Positions 35,885-45,883 of a stretch of DNA of 64,000 nt are shown here, piece after piece. The notes beneath the pieces are model-generated. The model was not told the origin of the DNA, made no database searches, and saw only the letters and a program-made list of their open reading frames with translations. The stretch covers positions 57,366,406-57,430,405 of the forward strand of contig OW121743.1 in the NCBI GenBank assembly GCA_933228675.1, read 5' to 3'. The translations under genes were made by a program, and so were the position numbers. Numbering within the stretch: position 1 is the stretch's first letter; every line of letters starts with the position of its first letter. The DNA comes from Stomorhina lunata (Eukaryota > Arthropoda > Insecta > Diptera > Rhiniidae).

Positions 35885-36055
35885 CATAGTTACTTTGCTC
35901 TCATCAGGTCTGGTTTTCGAGATATTGAGCATTTTATATTTTAGCTAGAAACCTAGTTTTTTTGATGTGTGAAGTGGTGCTAGAACTTCTTCAATATTTT
36001 TCAGGTCCTGGAATCTTCTGTTGGGATTCAGCATCAAACACAAGATTGTAAATTT
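35885..36055 (+). repeat. Dispersed repeat X, copy 1
   Basis: Shared words TCTGGTTTTCGAGATATTGA, CTAGTTTTTTTG and GGATTCAGCATCAAACACA identify a family also present at 40850-40945 and around the mariner (42053-42088 plus 43417-43545, inverted). This copy lacks the mariner. Confidence 0.65.
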
Positions 36056-36905
36056 ATCAGTTTTTGCAAATTTTGTTTTTATTTTGCAAATTTTGGGCGG
36101 GTCATAGGTACCCTCACCCCTCATCTGAGTGAACTTTATAAAAAAAAATACTTTTTTGCATTTGGATGAAAATTCGATAATATATTTTTATTAAAAAAAA
36201 AAAAACATTACCACATATATTCGTGACAGACTGATTCAAATATTCATCATTACCTTTATTAGAATTTAGCAAGCGTATACTAAAGTTATAACCGAAAAAT
36301 TAAATTTTCTCGAATTTCTATGATTTTATTTTATGACAAAAAATTAAAAACATGATTTTTAAAACCGATCTGAGAAAAAAGTGTAATCTTCAAAAAACTT
36401 AGTAAATTTGATATATTTTGAAAAAACTTAACTATTAGTACTTATAGGTCATAGAATTGTAAACCATGTCTTACATTGAAATTTACTTATCCTTAAGTAA
36501 ATTTTTTTGCTGCATATCCTAAGGCGATTCGCCAAGGATACGAATTTTCGGGGAAAACTGCATTAACTTCGAAACTATTTCATAGATTTTTAATGTTGAT
36601 TACTATAAAGCTACTTTAGTTCTCTTTTATATTCCAGTAGATTTTTTTTAAATAATTTAATTCTAAGTGGTTAAAATTCGGAAATACTACCGATTTTTTC
36701 TCATACAAAAAAAATTAACAATTTGTGGGCGGATGCGGCACGTGTTCCCCTTATGCAATTTTGAAAACAATTTGCTCAGCATGTTTTTATGTTACATAGA
36801 ACATTTCTTGGGGCAGATACGGTTCAATTTCGCACTTTTGTAATATAAGGTGCTCCCTAATATACATATGTACATTATAGATACTAAGAATATGGAGATA
36901 AGTAC
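36056..36905. other. AT-rich non-coding spacer
   Basis: Unique sequence with no supported gene. Phrases such as GGGCGGGTCATAGGTACCC (36096) and GGGCGGATGCGGCACGTG (36723) suggest old repeat remnants that I could not assign. Confidence 0.45.
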
Positions 36906-36910
36906 AAAGT

Positions 36911-38453
36911 ACCTGGTTGACCGAGCCTTGCTCGGGGCTTTATGATAAGCATTTTGAGGCGAATTTTAAAGTTTTTATATTTTATTTTATACAGTTACAG
37001 TTTAACTCATTTTAAAAAATTTTGAAAATTGGTCATACCAACAGAAACCTCCGTCGACTCATGCGCAACAACTTTGCTAAAGATTATAGTCTGATCAAAA
37101 GCACAGTTTACGATTTAATTCATTTTGAGTAGTTTTCAGTGGCGCCGCCTGAAGTCGATCATACCACTAAGAAACCTTCATCTGCTTATGCGTAACAACT
37201 TTGCTTATGATCATAACATGATCAAATGCACAGTTTATGATTTAATTCACTTATAGTCTGATCAAATGCACAGTTTACGATTTAATTCATTTTGTGTAAT
37301 TTTCAGTGGCACCACCTGTCGGACTTTGGTCATTCCAATTAATAAACCTTCGTCGGATTATCCGCAATAACTTTGCTAAAAATTATAGCATGATTAAATG
37401 TACAGTTTACGATTAAATTGACTTTAAGTACATTTCAGTGGCGCCACCTGTCGAAATTTCTTCATACCAACTAAGAAACCTTCGTTGGCTCATGTGCAAC
37501 AACATTGCTAAAGATTACAGCATGATTATATGTACAGCTTACGATTAAATTGACTTTGAGTAATTTTCAGTAGCGCCATCTGTCGGAAATTACTCATACC
37601 AATTAAAAAGCATTCGCCGGCTCATGCGCTACAACTTTGCAAAAGATCATAGTATGATCAAATGTACAGTTTACGATTTAATTAATTTTTAGTAATTTTC
37701 AGTGGCGCCACCTGTCGTAAATTCGGTTTACCAACTTAAAAACCTCCGCCGGCTTATCCGCAACATCTTTGCTAAAGAGCATAACATGATCAAATTCATA
37801 GTTTACTATTCTATAAAGAACATACATACAGACAAACATTCATTTGTTTTAAAGTTATAATATTACAAATTTTTTCCCCTTTTTATCCCCTAATTTCAAA
37901 AAGTTCCATATGCATAATTGGTACTTCTTTGGTATCAATTGAATTCGGTACATTTTGTTAGAAAGCAGTTAACATAATTTTCCTATTCATATTACTTTTG
38001 TAGATGTTTAGTTATCAGTTTATCCCTTTTTTACACATTTTGGCCACAAAATCAAAAAAGTACCAAATACGTGTTCAATATTTCTTTCGCATCTATTGAT
38101 TGCAGTACAAAGTTTCTTTCTATATTCCTTAGTTTAAAATATAAGAGTGGGTTAAAAAGGTACCAAAAAAACTATTTTCACCCTTTTTTACCCCTTATCG
38201 GACATAATTTCAAAAAAGTATCAAGCACCTGTCCATTTATTTTCATAGCTGTTTAAAACGTAATTTAAATTTTGTTTCTATACCTATGACTTAAGGAGAT
38301 ATAGTGTTTTCGATTTTTTCCCCTTTGTATCCGTTTTTACCCTCTTAGAGGCAAAGGTTCCAAAAGTCCCTTCTTCTTCTTCGACCTATACATCAAAAAA
38401 GATACCCACTGTCCAAATTTTATCAAAATCGTTAGAGCCGTTTTCGAGATAGT

Positions 38454-38460
<7 letters not shown>
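36911..38460. mobile_element. Non-autonomous element with 132-bp internal repeats, copy 1
   Basis: Starts at ACCTGGTTGA with the perfect 6-bp hairpin CCGAGC-CTT-GCTCGG (36921-36935). About six tandem units of ~132 bp follow (CAGTTTAC markers at 37271, 37403, 37535, 37667 and 37797), each carrying CAGTGGCGCCACCTGTCGG or close variants. Then comes an ATACAGACAAACATTCATTTG word and a ~650-bp tail ending near CGTTTTCGAGATAGTC and a (TA)n tract. The layout resembles DINE-1/Helentron-type elements (terminal hairpin, internal repeats, GTCT-like word); that assignment is inference. Confidence 0.7.

Positions 38461-38521
<61 letters not shown>
38459..38521. repeat. (TA)n microsatellite
   Basis: About 62 bp of uninterrupted TA joining the tail of copy 1 of the 132-bp-repeat element to the head of copy 2. 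It produces a meaningless isoleucine/tyrosine open frame on the minus strand. Confidence 0.97.
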
Positions 38522-38522
<1 letters not shown>

Positions 38523-38523
<1 letters not shown>

Positions 38524-39835
38524 CCTGGTAGACCGAGCCTTGCTCGGAGCTTTATGATAAGCATTTTGAGGAAAATTTTAAAGTTTTTATATATTTTATA
38601 TTATAAAGTGCTAAAATAAATTTAGAGGAAAGACATTGTAGAAATATTCAGTTAATTTTGAATTATTTGATTTATTTTGTCCGACCAACACATAGTTTGC
38701 ATAGTTTAACTCATTTTGAATAATTTTGGAAATTATTCATATCAACAGAAACCTCTGTCGACTCATGCGCAACAACTTTGCTAAAGATTATAGTCTGATC
38801 AAATGCACAGTTTACGATTTAATTCATTTTGAGTAGTTTTCTGTGGCGCCACCTGTCGGACTTTGCTTATTCCAATTCATAAAACTTCTTCGGCTTATCC
38901 GTAACAACTTTGCTGAAGATTACAGCATGATTAAATATACAGCATGCGATTAAATTCACTTTGAGTAAATTTCAGTAGCGCCACCTGTCGAAATTTCTTC
39001 ATACCAACTAAGAAACCTTCGTCGGCTCATGTGCAACAACTTTGCTAAAGATTGTGGCATGATTAAATGTACAGATTACGATTAAATTGACTTTGAGTAA
39101 GTTTCTGTAGCACCACCTGTCGGAAATTATTCATACCAACTAAAAAGCCTTCGTCGGCTCATGCGCTACAACTTTGCTAAAGATCATAGCATGATCATAT
39201 GTACAGTTTACGATTTAATTAATTTTTAGTAATTTTCAGTGGCGCCATCTGTCGGAAATTAGTCTTATCAACTTTAAAACCTTCGCCGGCTTATCAGCAA
39301 CATCTTCGCTAAAGAGCATAACACAATCAAATTCACAGTTTACTATTCTATAAAGAACATACATACAGACAAACATTCATTTGTTTAAAATAATACTAAT
39401 TTTTCCCCCTTTTTATTCCCTAATTTCTAAAGGTTCCATATGTATATTTGGTACTTTTTTGGTGCCAATTGAATTCGGTACATTTTTTTAAAACGCATTT
39501 AACATAATGTATAATGTTCCTATTCATATTACTTTGGAGATGTTAAGTTATCATTTTATCCCTTTTTTACCCATTTTGGCTCCAAAATCAAAAAAGTACC
39601 AAATACGTGTTTCATGTTTTTTTTTACATCTATTGATTGCAGTACCAAGTTTCTTTCTATATTCTTTAGTTTAAAATATAAGAGTGGGTTAAAAAGGTGC
39701 CAAAAATACTATTTTCACCCTTTTTTACCCCTTATCGGACATAGTTTCAAAAAGGTATCAAGCACCTGTCCATTTATTTTCATAGCTGTTTAAAACGTAA
39801 TAAATTAAATAAATTTTGTTTCTATACCTATTACT
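38523..39835. mobile_element. Non-autonomous element with 132-bp internal repeats, copy 2
   Basis: Begins ACCTGGTAGACCGAGCCTTG, with the same hairpin at 38533-38547, and follows copy 1 in the same orientation. It has about five tandem ~132-bp units (38690-39350) and most of the same tail. It stops at TTTCTATACCTA and then a TA-rich tract, so the final part of the copy 1 tail is missing. Confidence 0.72.
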
Positions 39836-40775
39836 TATATATATATACATATATATAAATACATACAATTATTGCTCGTTTAAGAATATAAGATAAGATA
39901 ACAATAAAGAACTTTCACAATGGGTCTTCAAAACTTTTAAATTTCGTGAGACGTACAAACATTTTAACATTAATATTTAAAAATTATTAAAAATTTAATT
40001 TAGAATTTGTATGGGGTTTTTAGTTATATTTCGGTTAACGAACATATCCCATCTTACATATCATTTTAATTCAAAACTTAAAACTTACTTCATAAGATCT
40101 TCAGTATTTTTTTCTCATGTAAAGCGGCTTAATTTTTCCAACATACCTAAAAATAAAGCAAAAAATAGACAATAATCAATAAATAATTAAAACATAATAA
40201 TATTACATAAAAAAGATTTTAGCATTTATAATAAAGTTCCCACTAAATATTTAGTTAAACATATTTTAAATGTCCAAAATAAATTATGACCAAAAATTTA
40301 TGAATCTTTTTTTCACAGATCTCTCATAAAACTAGATAATTTGCATTAAAGTCTTTTAATTTCAAATTGATTTTTATATCAGCTTTAACTAGTTAAATGG
40401 CTTAAAACTTCAAATTTGTTATGATTAATCGAAATCAATTTAAAAATGGTCAATTTAAAAAAACAACCCCCTGCTGCGATTTGAAGTCACCAATATATTA
40501 GAGTCGAAAAAATTTTGACAAATGATCATGAATTTAAATGAATTTTATAGTAAAGACTTTAATTATGAGATTTTTTTAAAGTAATTAAAACTGTCACCAT
40601 TAACTGGAACTATAAAATTTAAAAATATGAGAAATAATTTGAAAATTTTTTATTGGTCACATAAAAGAATGAGGAATTTTGATTGAATTTCGGTGAGAGG
40701 AGGAGCAGTAAAGAAATTAGTTATGCATATATACACTTAAATCACACAAACCGAAAAAAATGCAACATTTGCGCA
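39836..40775. other. AT-rich non-coding spacer
   Basis: Unique AT-rich DNA after the element pair. No gene, RNA or transposon terminus was recognised. Confidence 0.5.
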
Positions 40776-40849
40776 GTACAGGAACCCTACATAACATTTT
40801 TGAAGTACCTCTTTACCGTCATTTAGATCCTATATTTGCTACAAACCAA

Positions 40850-40945
40850 TTAAGTCTGGTTTTCAAGATATTGAGCATTTGATGTTTTAGGTATTAATAA
40901 ACTTTTTTGGAACAACTTCATTAATTTTAAGGTTTTAGAAAATTT
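40850..40945 (+). repeat. Dispersed repeat X, copy 2 (partial)
   Basis: Contains TCTGGTTTTCAAGATATTGA followed by GCATTTGATGTTTTAG, then AAGGTTTTAG. It matches the left half of the 35.9-kb copy. Confidence 0.55.
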
Positions 40946-40977
40946 GCTAAGTTTTCCTTGTATAATTTCATATAAAA

Positions 40978-41745
40978 CAAGTAAGAAAAAGCTATAGTCG
41001 GTCAAGCCCTACCATAAGATACCCTTCACCACTAAGGTCAAAGGTCTTCCTTTTCCTGTATTAAGACAAATATTTGCTAAATTTTGCCATCATACAAATA
41101 TATTTTCTCAAAACTTATATATTGAAGCTGTTTCCGTCATTTGGACTTATATGAGAGCTAGGGTCAAATGTGCACCGATTATCTCGAAATTTGGCAAACT
41201 AATTACAGTTGTTACAAAAATTATCTATGCAAAAAATAAACTCAAACTTCTTATTATCTTCAGATTTACGACCGTTTTAGTGAGTTTTGTGTCACTTAGT
41301 GCGTTTCGAGAATATTTTGTATGGGAGCTATGGTCAAATGTGGACCGATTTCAATGAAATTTGATACAGTGATTTTGGTTTACATAAGCAGTATTTGTTT
41401 CAAATCTAATGAAAAAATATTGATATTTGTGGCCAATATGTTAATTCCGGGAAGTGGGACCTCTGGGAGGTACCAGAAATAATGGACCGATTTTGACAAA
41501 TTTCAGCTAGAAGAGTTTGTATGGGAGCTATGGTCAAATGTGGACCGATTTCAACGAAATTCAGTACAATTTTTATTTACACAAGCGGTATCTGTTATAA
41601 ATTTCATGAAAAAGTATTTATATTTGTGGCCAATATATCAATTTCGGGAAGTGATACCTATGGGAGGTACCATAAATAATGGACCGATTTTGACGAATTT
41701 CAATAGCCATGGTACCACTATCAAAGAAATGATCTGTTAACATGG
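40978..41745 (+). mobile_element. INE-like element with ~170-200-bp internal repeats
   Basis: Starts with CAAGTAAGAAAAAGCTATAG, then ACCATAAGATACCCTTCACC. It contains repeats centred on ATGGGAGCTATGGTCAAATG then TGGACCGATTT at 41151 (diverged), 41321 and 41521. Related words occur at 52.3 kb and 63.5-63.9 kb. Open frames at 41151-41357 and 41540-41740 follow the repeat and are not genes. The type is common in flies; naming it DINE-1/INE-like is inference. Confidence 0.55.
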
Positions 41746-42088
41746 TTTACATGGCCGTCCAGCCAAACGTTAGCCTATTGGTATACTAAAAGGTGGGTCT
41801 AAGACAAATATTTCTATGCGTTACATACATCAGCATAAACTTATAATAAATTTTACACTTATGGTGGAAATTTCTATACAAAATTTCGGATTCTTTTCTA
41901 AATATTTCTGGAACTACTCAACAGATTCACAACATTGATAGCTTATTTTAACCAATGAAGTGTCGAGTTAACGTTAACAAACCGAAAATTAAATTTAGCT
42001 GATGTTATGGAAAATAAGCGGTCAAAACTAAAAAAAGTAGAATTTTTGTGTTTGATGCTGAATCCATACAGATACAAAACTGTTGTTA

Positions 42089-43416
42089 TACAAGGTGGCG
42101 CAAAAACAACCTTCCGATGTTTTTTTGGCTGTAATTTAAAAAAATGAAAGACTTTTATTCTTCTCATGGATTATTTTTATTTGGTCTTTTAATTTTTTTT
42201 TACATCAAGTCGAGAATATGATGTCATGTAAATGGCCGCCGCCACAGTTGATTGTCATTTGAGCCCTTTTTATGGCATTTTCCATCACTTTGGCCAAAAC
42301 TTCCGGCGATAGGTCCTCGCATTCTTGACGGATATTGTCGTTAAGAGCTGCAAGAGTCTGAGACTTGTTGACATAAACCCGCGACTTCAAAAAGCCCCAC
42401 AAAAAGAAGTCTGCAGCGGTCAAATCAGGCGATCTTGCTGGCCAGTGCAAATCGCCAAAACGGGAGATTAGGCGCCCGGGAAATGCATCCTTCAGCATAT
42501 CGGTTGCGGCACGTCCAGTGTATGCCGTTGCACCGTCTTGTTGGAACCACATGTTTTCCAATCCCAATTCATCAAGTTGCGGCAAAAAGAACTCGTTAAT
42601 CATTGCTCTGTAGCGCTCAACATTCACAGTAACCGTTTGGCCCGCGACGTCTTCGAAGAAAAAAGGTCCGATGACTCCTCCAGCGAAAACAGCACACCAT
42701 GCAGTGACTTTGAGCGGGTGTAATGGCTCTTCGTGGGTTACACGTGGATTTTCAGTACCCCAGAAGCGTAAATTTTGCTTATTTACGTACCCGCTAAGAT
42801 GGAAATGGGCCCTCATCACTCATGATTATTTTTAATGAAAAATCATCTTCCTCTTGGTGGTGATTAAGGATGGCTTGAGCGTATGTTAGACACGATTGGC
42901 GGTCAACAGCTAAAAGCTGATTCACCGTCTGGACTTTGTACGGTAACATCTTCAAAATCTTTTACCAAAATTCGCTGTAAAAGACCGTCAACTGATACCC
43001 ATTTGCGTGGCACGTTGTCTGGTCGATGTCGACGGCGCTTCCATGACATCCTCGGCTACAGCTGCAATATTCTCTGCAGAACGGCTACTCCGGGGTCTGC
43101 CACGCCTGGCAGCATCTCGTGTTGTGCTAGTCTTTTCGAGGCGAGCTTCTAAACGTCGCAGTGTTCACCAGTAGGCATTGGACGGCCAGGAAATCTGCGA
43201 CGAAATTCACGTTGTGCCAAAGTCACCGACCGATTATTGGTCAAATAAATAGTCACCAATATTTCGCGTTCTGGAGCATTGTAGCGTAACATTGTTTATT
43301 AACGTGTATTTCGCAAGCGTTTACTACACAAATGTCAAAACAGAATTGACATTAGGGGCCAATCGCAAAATTTATAGCATTTTCTGATAGGAGGATTACT
43401 TTTGCGCCACCTTGTA
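42089..43416 (-). mobile_element. Mariner-like transposon, DD41D type, complete ends
   Basis: A 1324-bp element (42091-43414) with terminal inverted repeats CAAGGTGGCGCAAAA at both ends (15 bp identical, imperfect to about 25 bp). TA lies immediately outside each end (42089-42090 and 43415-43416), the target-site duplication of the Tc1/mariner superfamily. One transposase gene lies on the minus strand but is broken by frameshifts. The insertion split a copy of dispersed repeat X. Length and catalytic spacing match the DD41D group (rosa of Ceratitis, VISITOR), recalled from family knowledge. Confidence 0.92.
42205..43292 (-). pseudogene. Broken DD41D mariner transposase
   Basis: Encodes a cut-and-paste transposase that would bind the element's ends and move it by DDE chemistry. 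The start ATG is at 43292. The first frame gives 47 residues with an N-terminal helix-turn-helix-like region (NNRSVTLAQREFRRRF) and stops at 43149-43151. A one-base loss just before that shifts the rest. The next segment (about 43163-42988) carries GRPRSSRS, typical of the linker between DNA-binding and catalytic domains, and ends at a TGA at 42988-42990. More indels follow up to about 42812, where the SDE triplet with the first catalytic aspartate is out of frame with the rest. The C-terminal 204 codons (42205-42819) are open: QQDGA (Asp 95 of this frame) and TAADFFLWG (Asp 137) are separated by 41 residues, and WPARSPDL lies between. The product cannot be made intact. Confidence 0.9.
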
Positions 43417-43545
43417 CTTAAACCAAAAACACAACTTTCATAGATTCCAAAACCCTTAAAATATTAAAGATATTCCACCACCGCTTTGTACACTATTTAA
43501 CAAAATATCCCAAAAAACTAGGTTATCTCGAAAGCCAGATCTAAT
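43417..43545 (-). repeat. Dispersed repeat X, copy 3, right flank of mariner
   Basis: The minus strand reads ATCTGGCTTTCGAGATA, CTAGTTTTTTGGG and GTTTTGGAATC. The family then continues on the other side of the mariner as GGATTCAGCATCAAA (42053-42065 region), showing that the mariner interrupted it. Confidence 0.65.
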
Positions 43546-43599
43546 AAGATTAAAATAGGTAAAAGGTTTTAATAAATTTCAATAGTTAATGAATAATTA

Positions 43600-43975
43600 A
43601 TGAATATCGTTTTTGTTGACCAATGTTATTAGATGCGTTAAAAACTGGATTGGCGAAGCTTTTGTTTACCAAGTGGTTTCTAGGGTAATGCGAAGAAAAA
43701 GTTTAAATAACTTTTGAATGTGTATGCGAAAATTTTTGAATAAAATTAAGATTTCTTTAATATATTGACATAGTAATAAATGGACTGGCGAAAATATTGT
43801 TTACCAGGTAAAGCAAAATGTAAAGGGAGAAACCGAAAGCTTTTTAGAGAAAATATTGGTTGAACGAATAAAAAACACTTTTTGAAAACACTTAAGATTT
43901 CTTTAATATATCTTTATAATAATGACTAAATGGAGAAAACATTGTTTACCGGGTAATGCGTAAAGTAGTGTGAAG
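43600..43975. repeat. Two to three ~146-bp direct repeats
   Basis: AAGATTTCTTTAATATA recurs at 43748 and 43894, and TGTTTACC(A/G)GGTAA-like words preceded by GGCGAA or GGAGAA recur at about 43665, 43800 and 43945. Diverged tandem units of unknown origin. Confidence 0.6.
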
Positions 43976-43984
43976 GAGGGCTTA

Positions 43985-44405
43985 CTTACGTTACTTACTT
44001 AAATGACCTATATTTACAACCTGTTAAGGTCAAAGGCCGAAGTTTCGAACTTAATTTTCTTACATAAGTGGGAACGTTTTTATCCTAACTTTAACTCTCC
44101 ACCAGTGGGTTACTAGCCCGACGCTCTAACCCATATTTTTATAGTTCTTATGGAAAAACTCGCGGCACATGTTAGCTCACCACCAGTGGGTTACTAGCCC
44201 GACGCTATAACCCATATTTTTATATTTCTTATGGAAAAACTCGCGGCACATGTTAGCTCACTACATTAATGGGTGTAAACGTAGTTTCCCCCGGGTGATA
44301 CCACAAGGAAATCTGTGTCCACAGTTGAGATGAAGGATAAGTCCGGACTTATCAAGTAAACACCAATCAGAACCGCTGCTTGATATCCAAAATCCCCCAC
44401 ATCAT
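43985..44405 (-). repeat. Dispersed repeat S, copy 2, with internal duplication
   Basis: Inverted relative to the copy at 34315-34765. A segment of about 83 bp containing GGGTTACTAGCCCGACGCT, ATAACCCATATTTTTATA and AAAACTCGCGGCACATGTTA is tandemly duplicated (about 44095-44175 and 44178-44260). The left edge has CTTACTTACTTAAATG. Confidence 0.75.
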
Positions 44406-45683
44406 CCAGCTCAAAAAGCTTAGCGTCGTGAATAGTGTTCGAGCGAGATAAGAAGATTTTTGGAATAAAACGACAGGCGAAAACAAGGAATAAGATGGCA
44501 CTTTTTGTAATAAACTAAGACATTCGGTAGCTCAAACTCGTAAATATGCACTTAAAAAGCACCTAAAACCTTCACCAAAAGAACTTTTAATACTTTTTCT
44601 TATATTCTCAGCACTTTTTATCACCAAACTTTTTGCCAACCATTTGCAATTAGCCCTTATCCTGTAACAAGTCACTTCGCACACAAAGTCATCATATAAC
44701 ATGTAAAAAGTCGAAACTTTAAACTGGTGTTATAAACGAGTAAAAACACCTCAAAAGCTCTTAGGAGAGAAAAAAAAACAAGAATAAAAACTAACAAACA
44801 GATAGACCGACTATAAAACAGAAAATACCAGAGAGTGGGTTATAAATAAAGTGCTACCCGTGTTCATTTGCCACTTTTTGCACAAAACTTGTCTACAACT
44901 TCTGCTATTTTCATTATTCACACTGACTACTCATCTGCTGCTGCTGCTACTACTGACGTTTGACTGCTCTAGCACAATGACTCTCTAACAAAAAAATTGT
45001 CTTCAAAACTTCTTCATTTACGATGTTTTTTTTTTTCTTACCATTTGCTCCAACTTACTTAGGCGTTACTTAAATTTTCTCTTTAGGAAAGTTAAAAAAT
45101 AAAAAAACGAAAAAAAAAAGTTCCAAAAGAAAAACCTGACACTTTTATGGGTAAGAAAAATGCAAAAATATGCAACAACTTTTGCTGTAGAGAATTTTGT
45201 TAAAGGTTTTTCATTTTTATCTTGATATTTTTCTTTTTGAATTTCCTTTTTTTTTTCGTGTTGCATCAACTGCGTCGATTTTTCACAAAAGTAAAAGTGT
45301 TAAATAAAGTCATACAGTCAAAGTGCTAAATTCAAATATCTTTTAGTCGTTTTTTTTCTTCTTCCTGAAGTATTTTATCGTAGTTATGTTGAAAAAAAAT
45401 AGGGAAAAGCGAAAAAATGTTCAAAAAAAATTTTCAAATGACAAAAAGAAAAATTTCAACACAACTCAATAAAAAAGTACTCGAAAGTAGTACTTTTTTG
45501 ATGAAAAATTAACGAGGGGGGGCTTAGAAATTGGAGGATATGATAAAGCTGCAGTCTGGAAAGTAGATCCTATATAATCAAAATATATCAACCTATATTA
45601 AGACTAAAGATGTCACACTTCTATACATTGATTTGCCGTATGGTCGTTTTGAAAAGACCCATAAAAAGAAAATATATCGCTTT
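44406..45683. other. Non-coding spacer left of assembly gap
   Basis: Unique DNA with CTGCTGCTGCTACTACTG near 44937 and A-rich runs. The open frame at 45066-45269 is K/F-rich through base composition. No gene is supported. Confidence 0.5.
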
Positions 45684-45883
45684 NNNNNNNNNNNNNNNNN
45701 NNNNNNNNNNNNNNNNNNNNNNNNNNNNNNNNNNNNNNNNNNNNNNNNNNNNNNNNNNNNNNNNNNNNNNNNNNNNNNNNNNNNNNNNNNNNNNNNNNNN
45801 NNNNNNNNNNNNNNNNNNNNNNNNNNNNNNNNNNNNNNNNNNNNNNNNNNNNNNNNNNNNNNNNNNNNNNNNNNNNNNNNNNN
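45684..45883. other. Assembly gap (200 N)
   Basis: Exactly 200 N, a conventional placeholder for a gap of unknown size. It abuts a satellite, so the array probably extends into it and its true length is unknown. Confidence 0.99.

Noticed and set aside
38337..38564. Open frame with an IYIYIY stretch
   Set aside because: Created by the (TA)n tract between two mobile elements.
42538..43152. Plus-strand open frames at 42538-42723 and 42883-43152
   Set aside because: Antisense shadows of the mariner transposase remnant on the minus strand.
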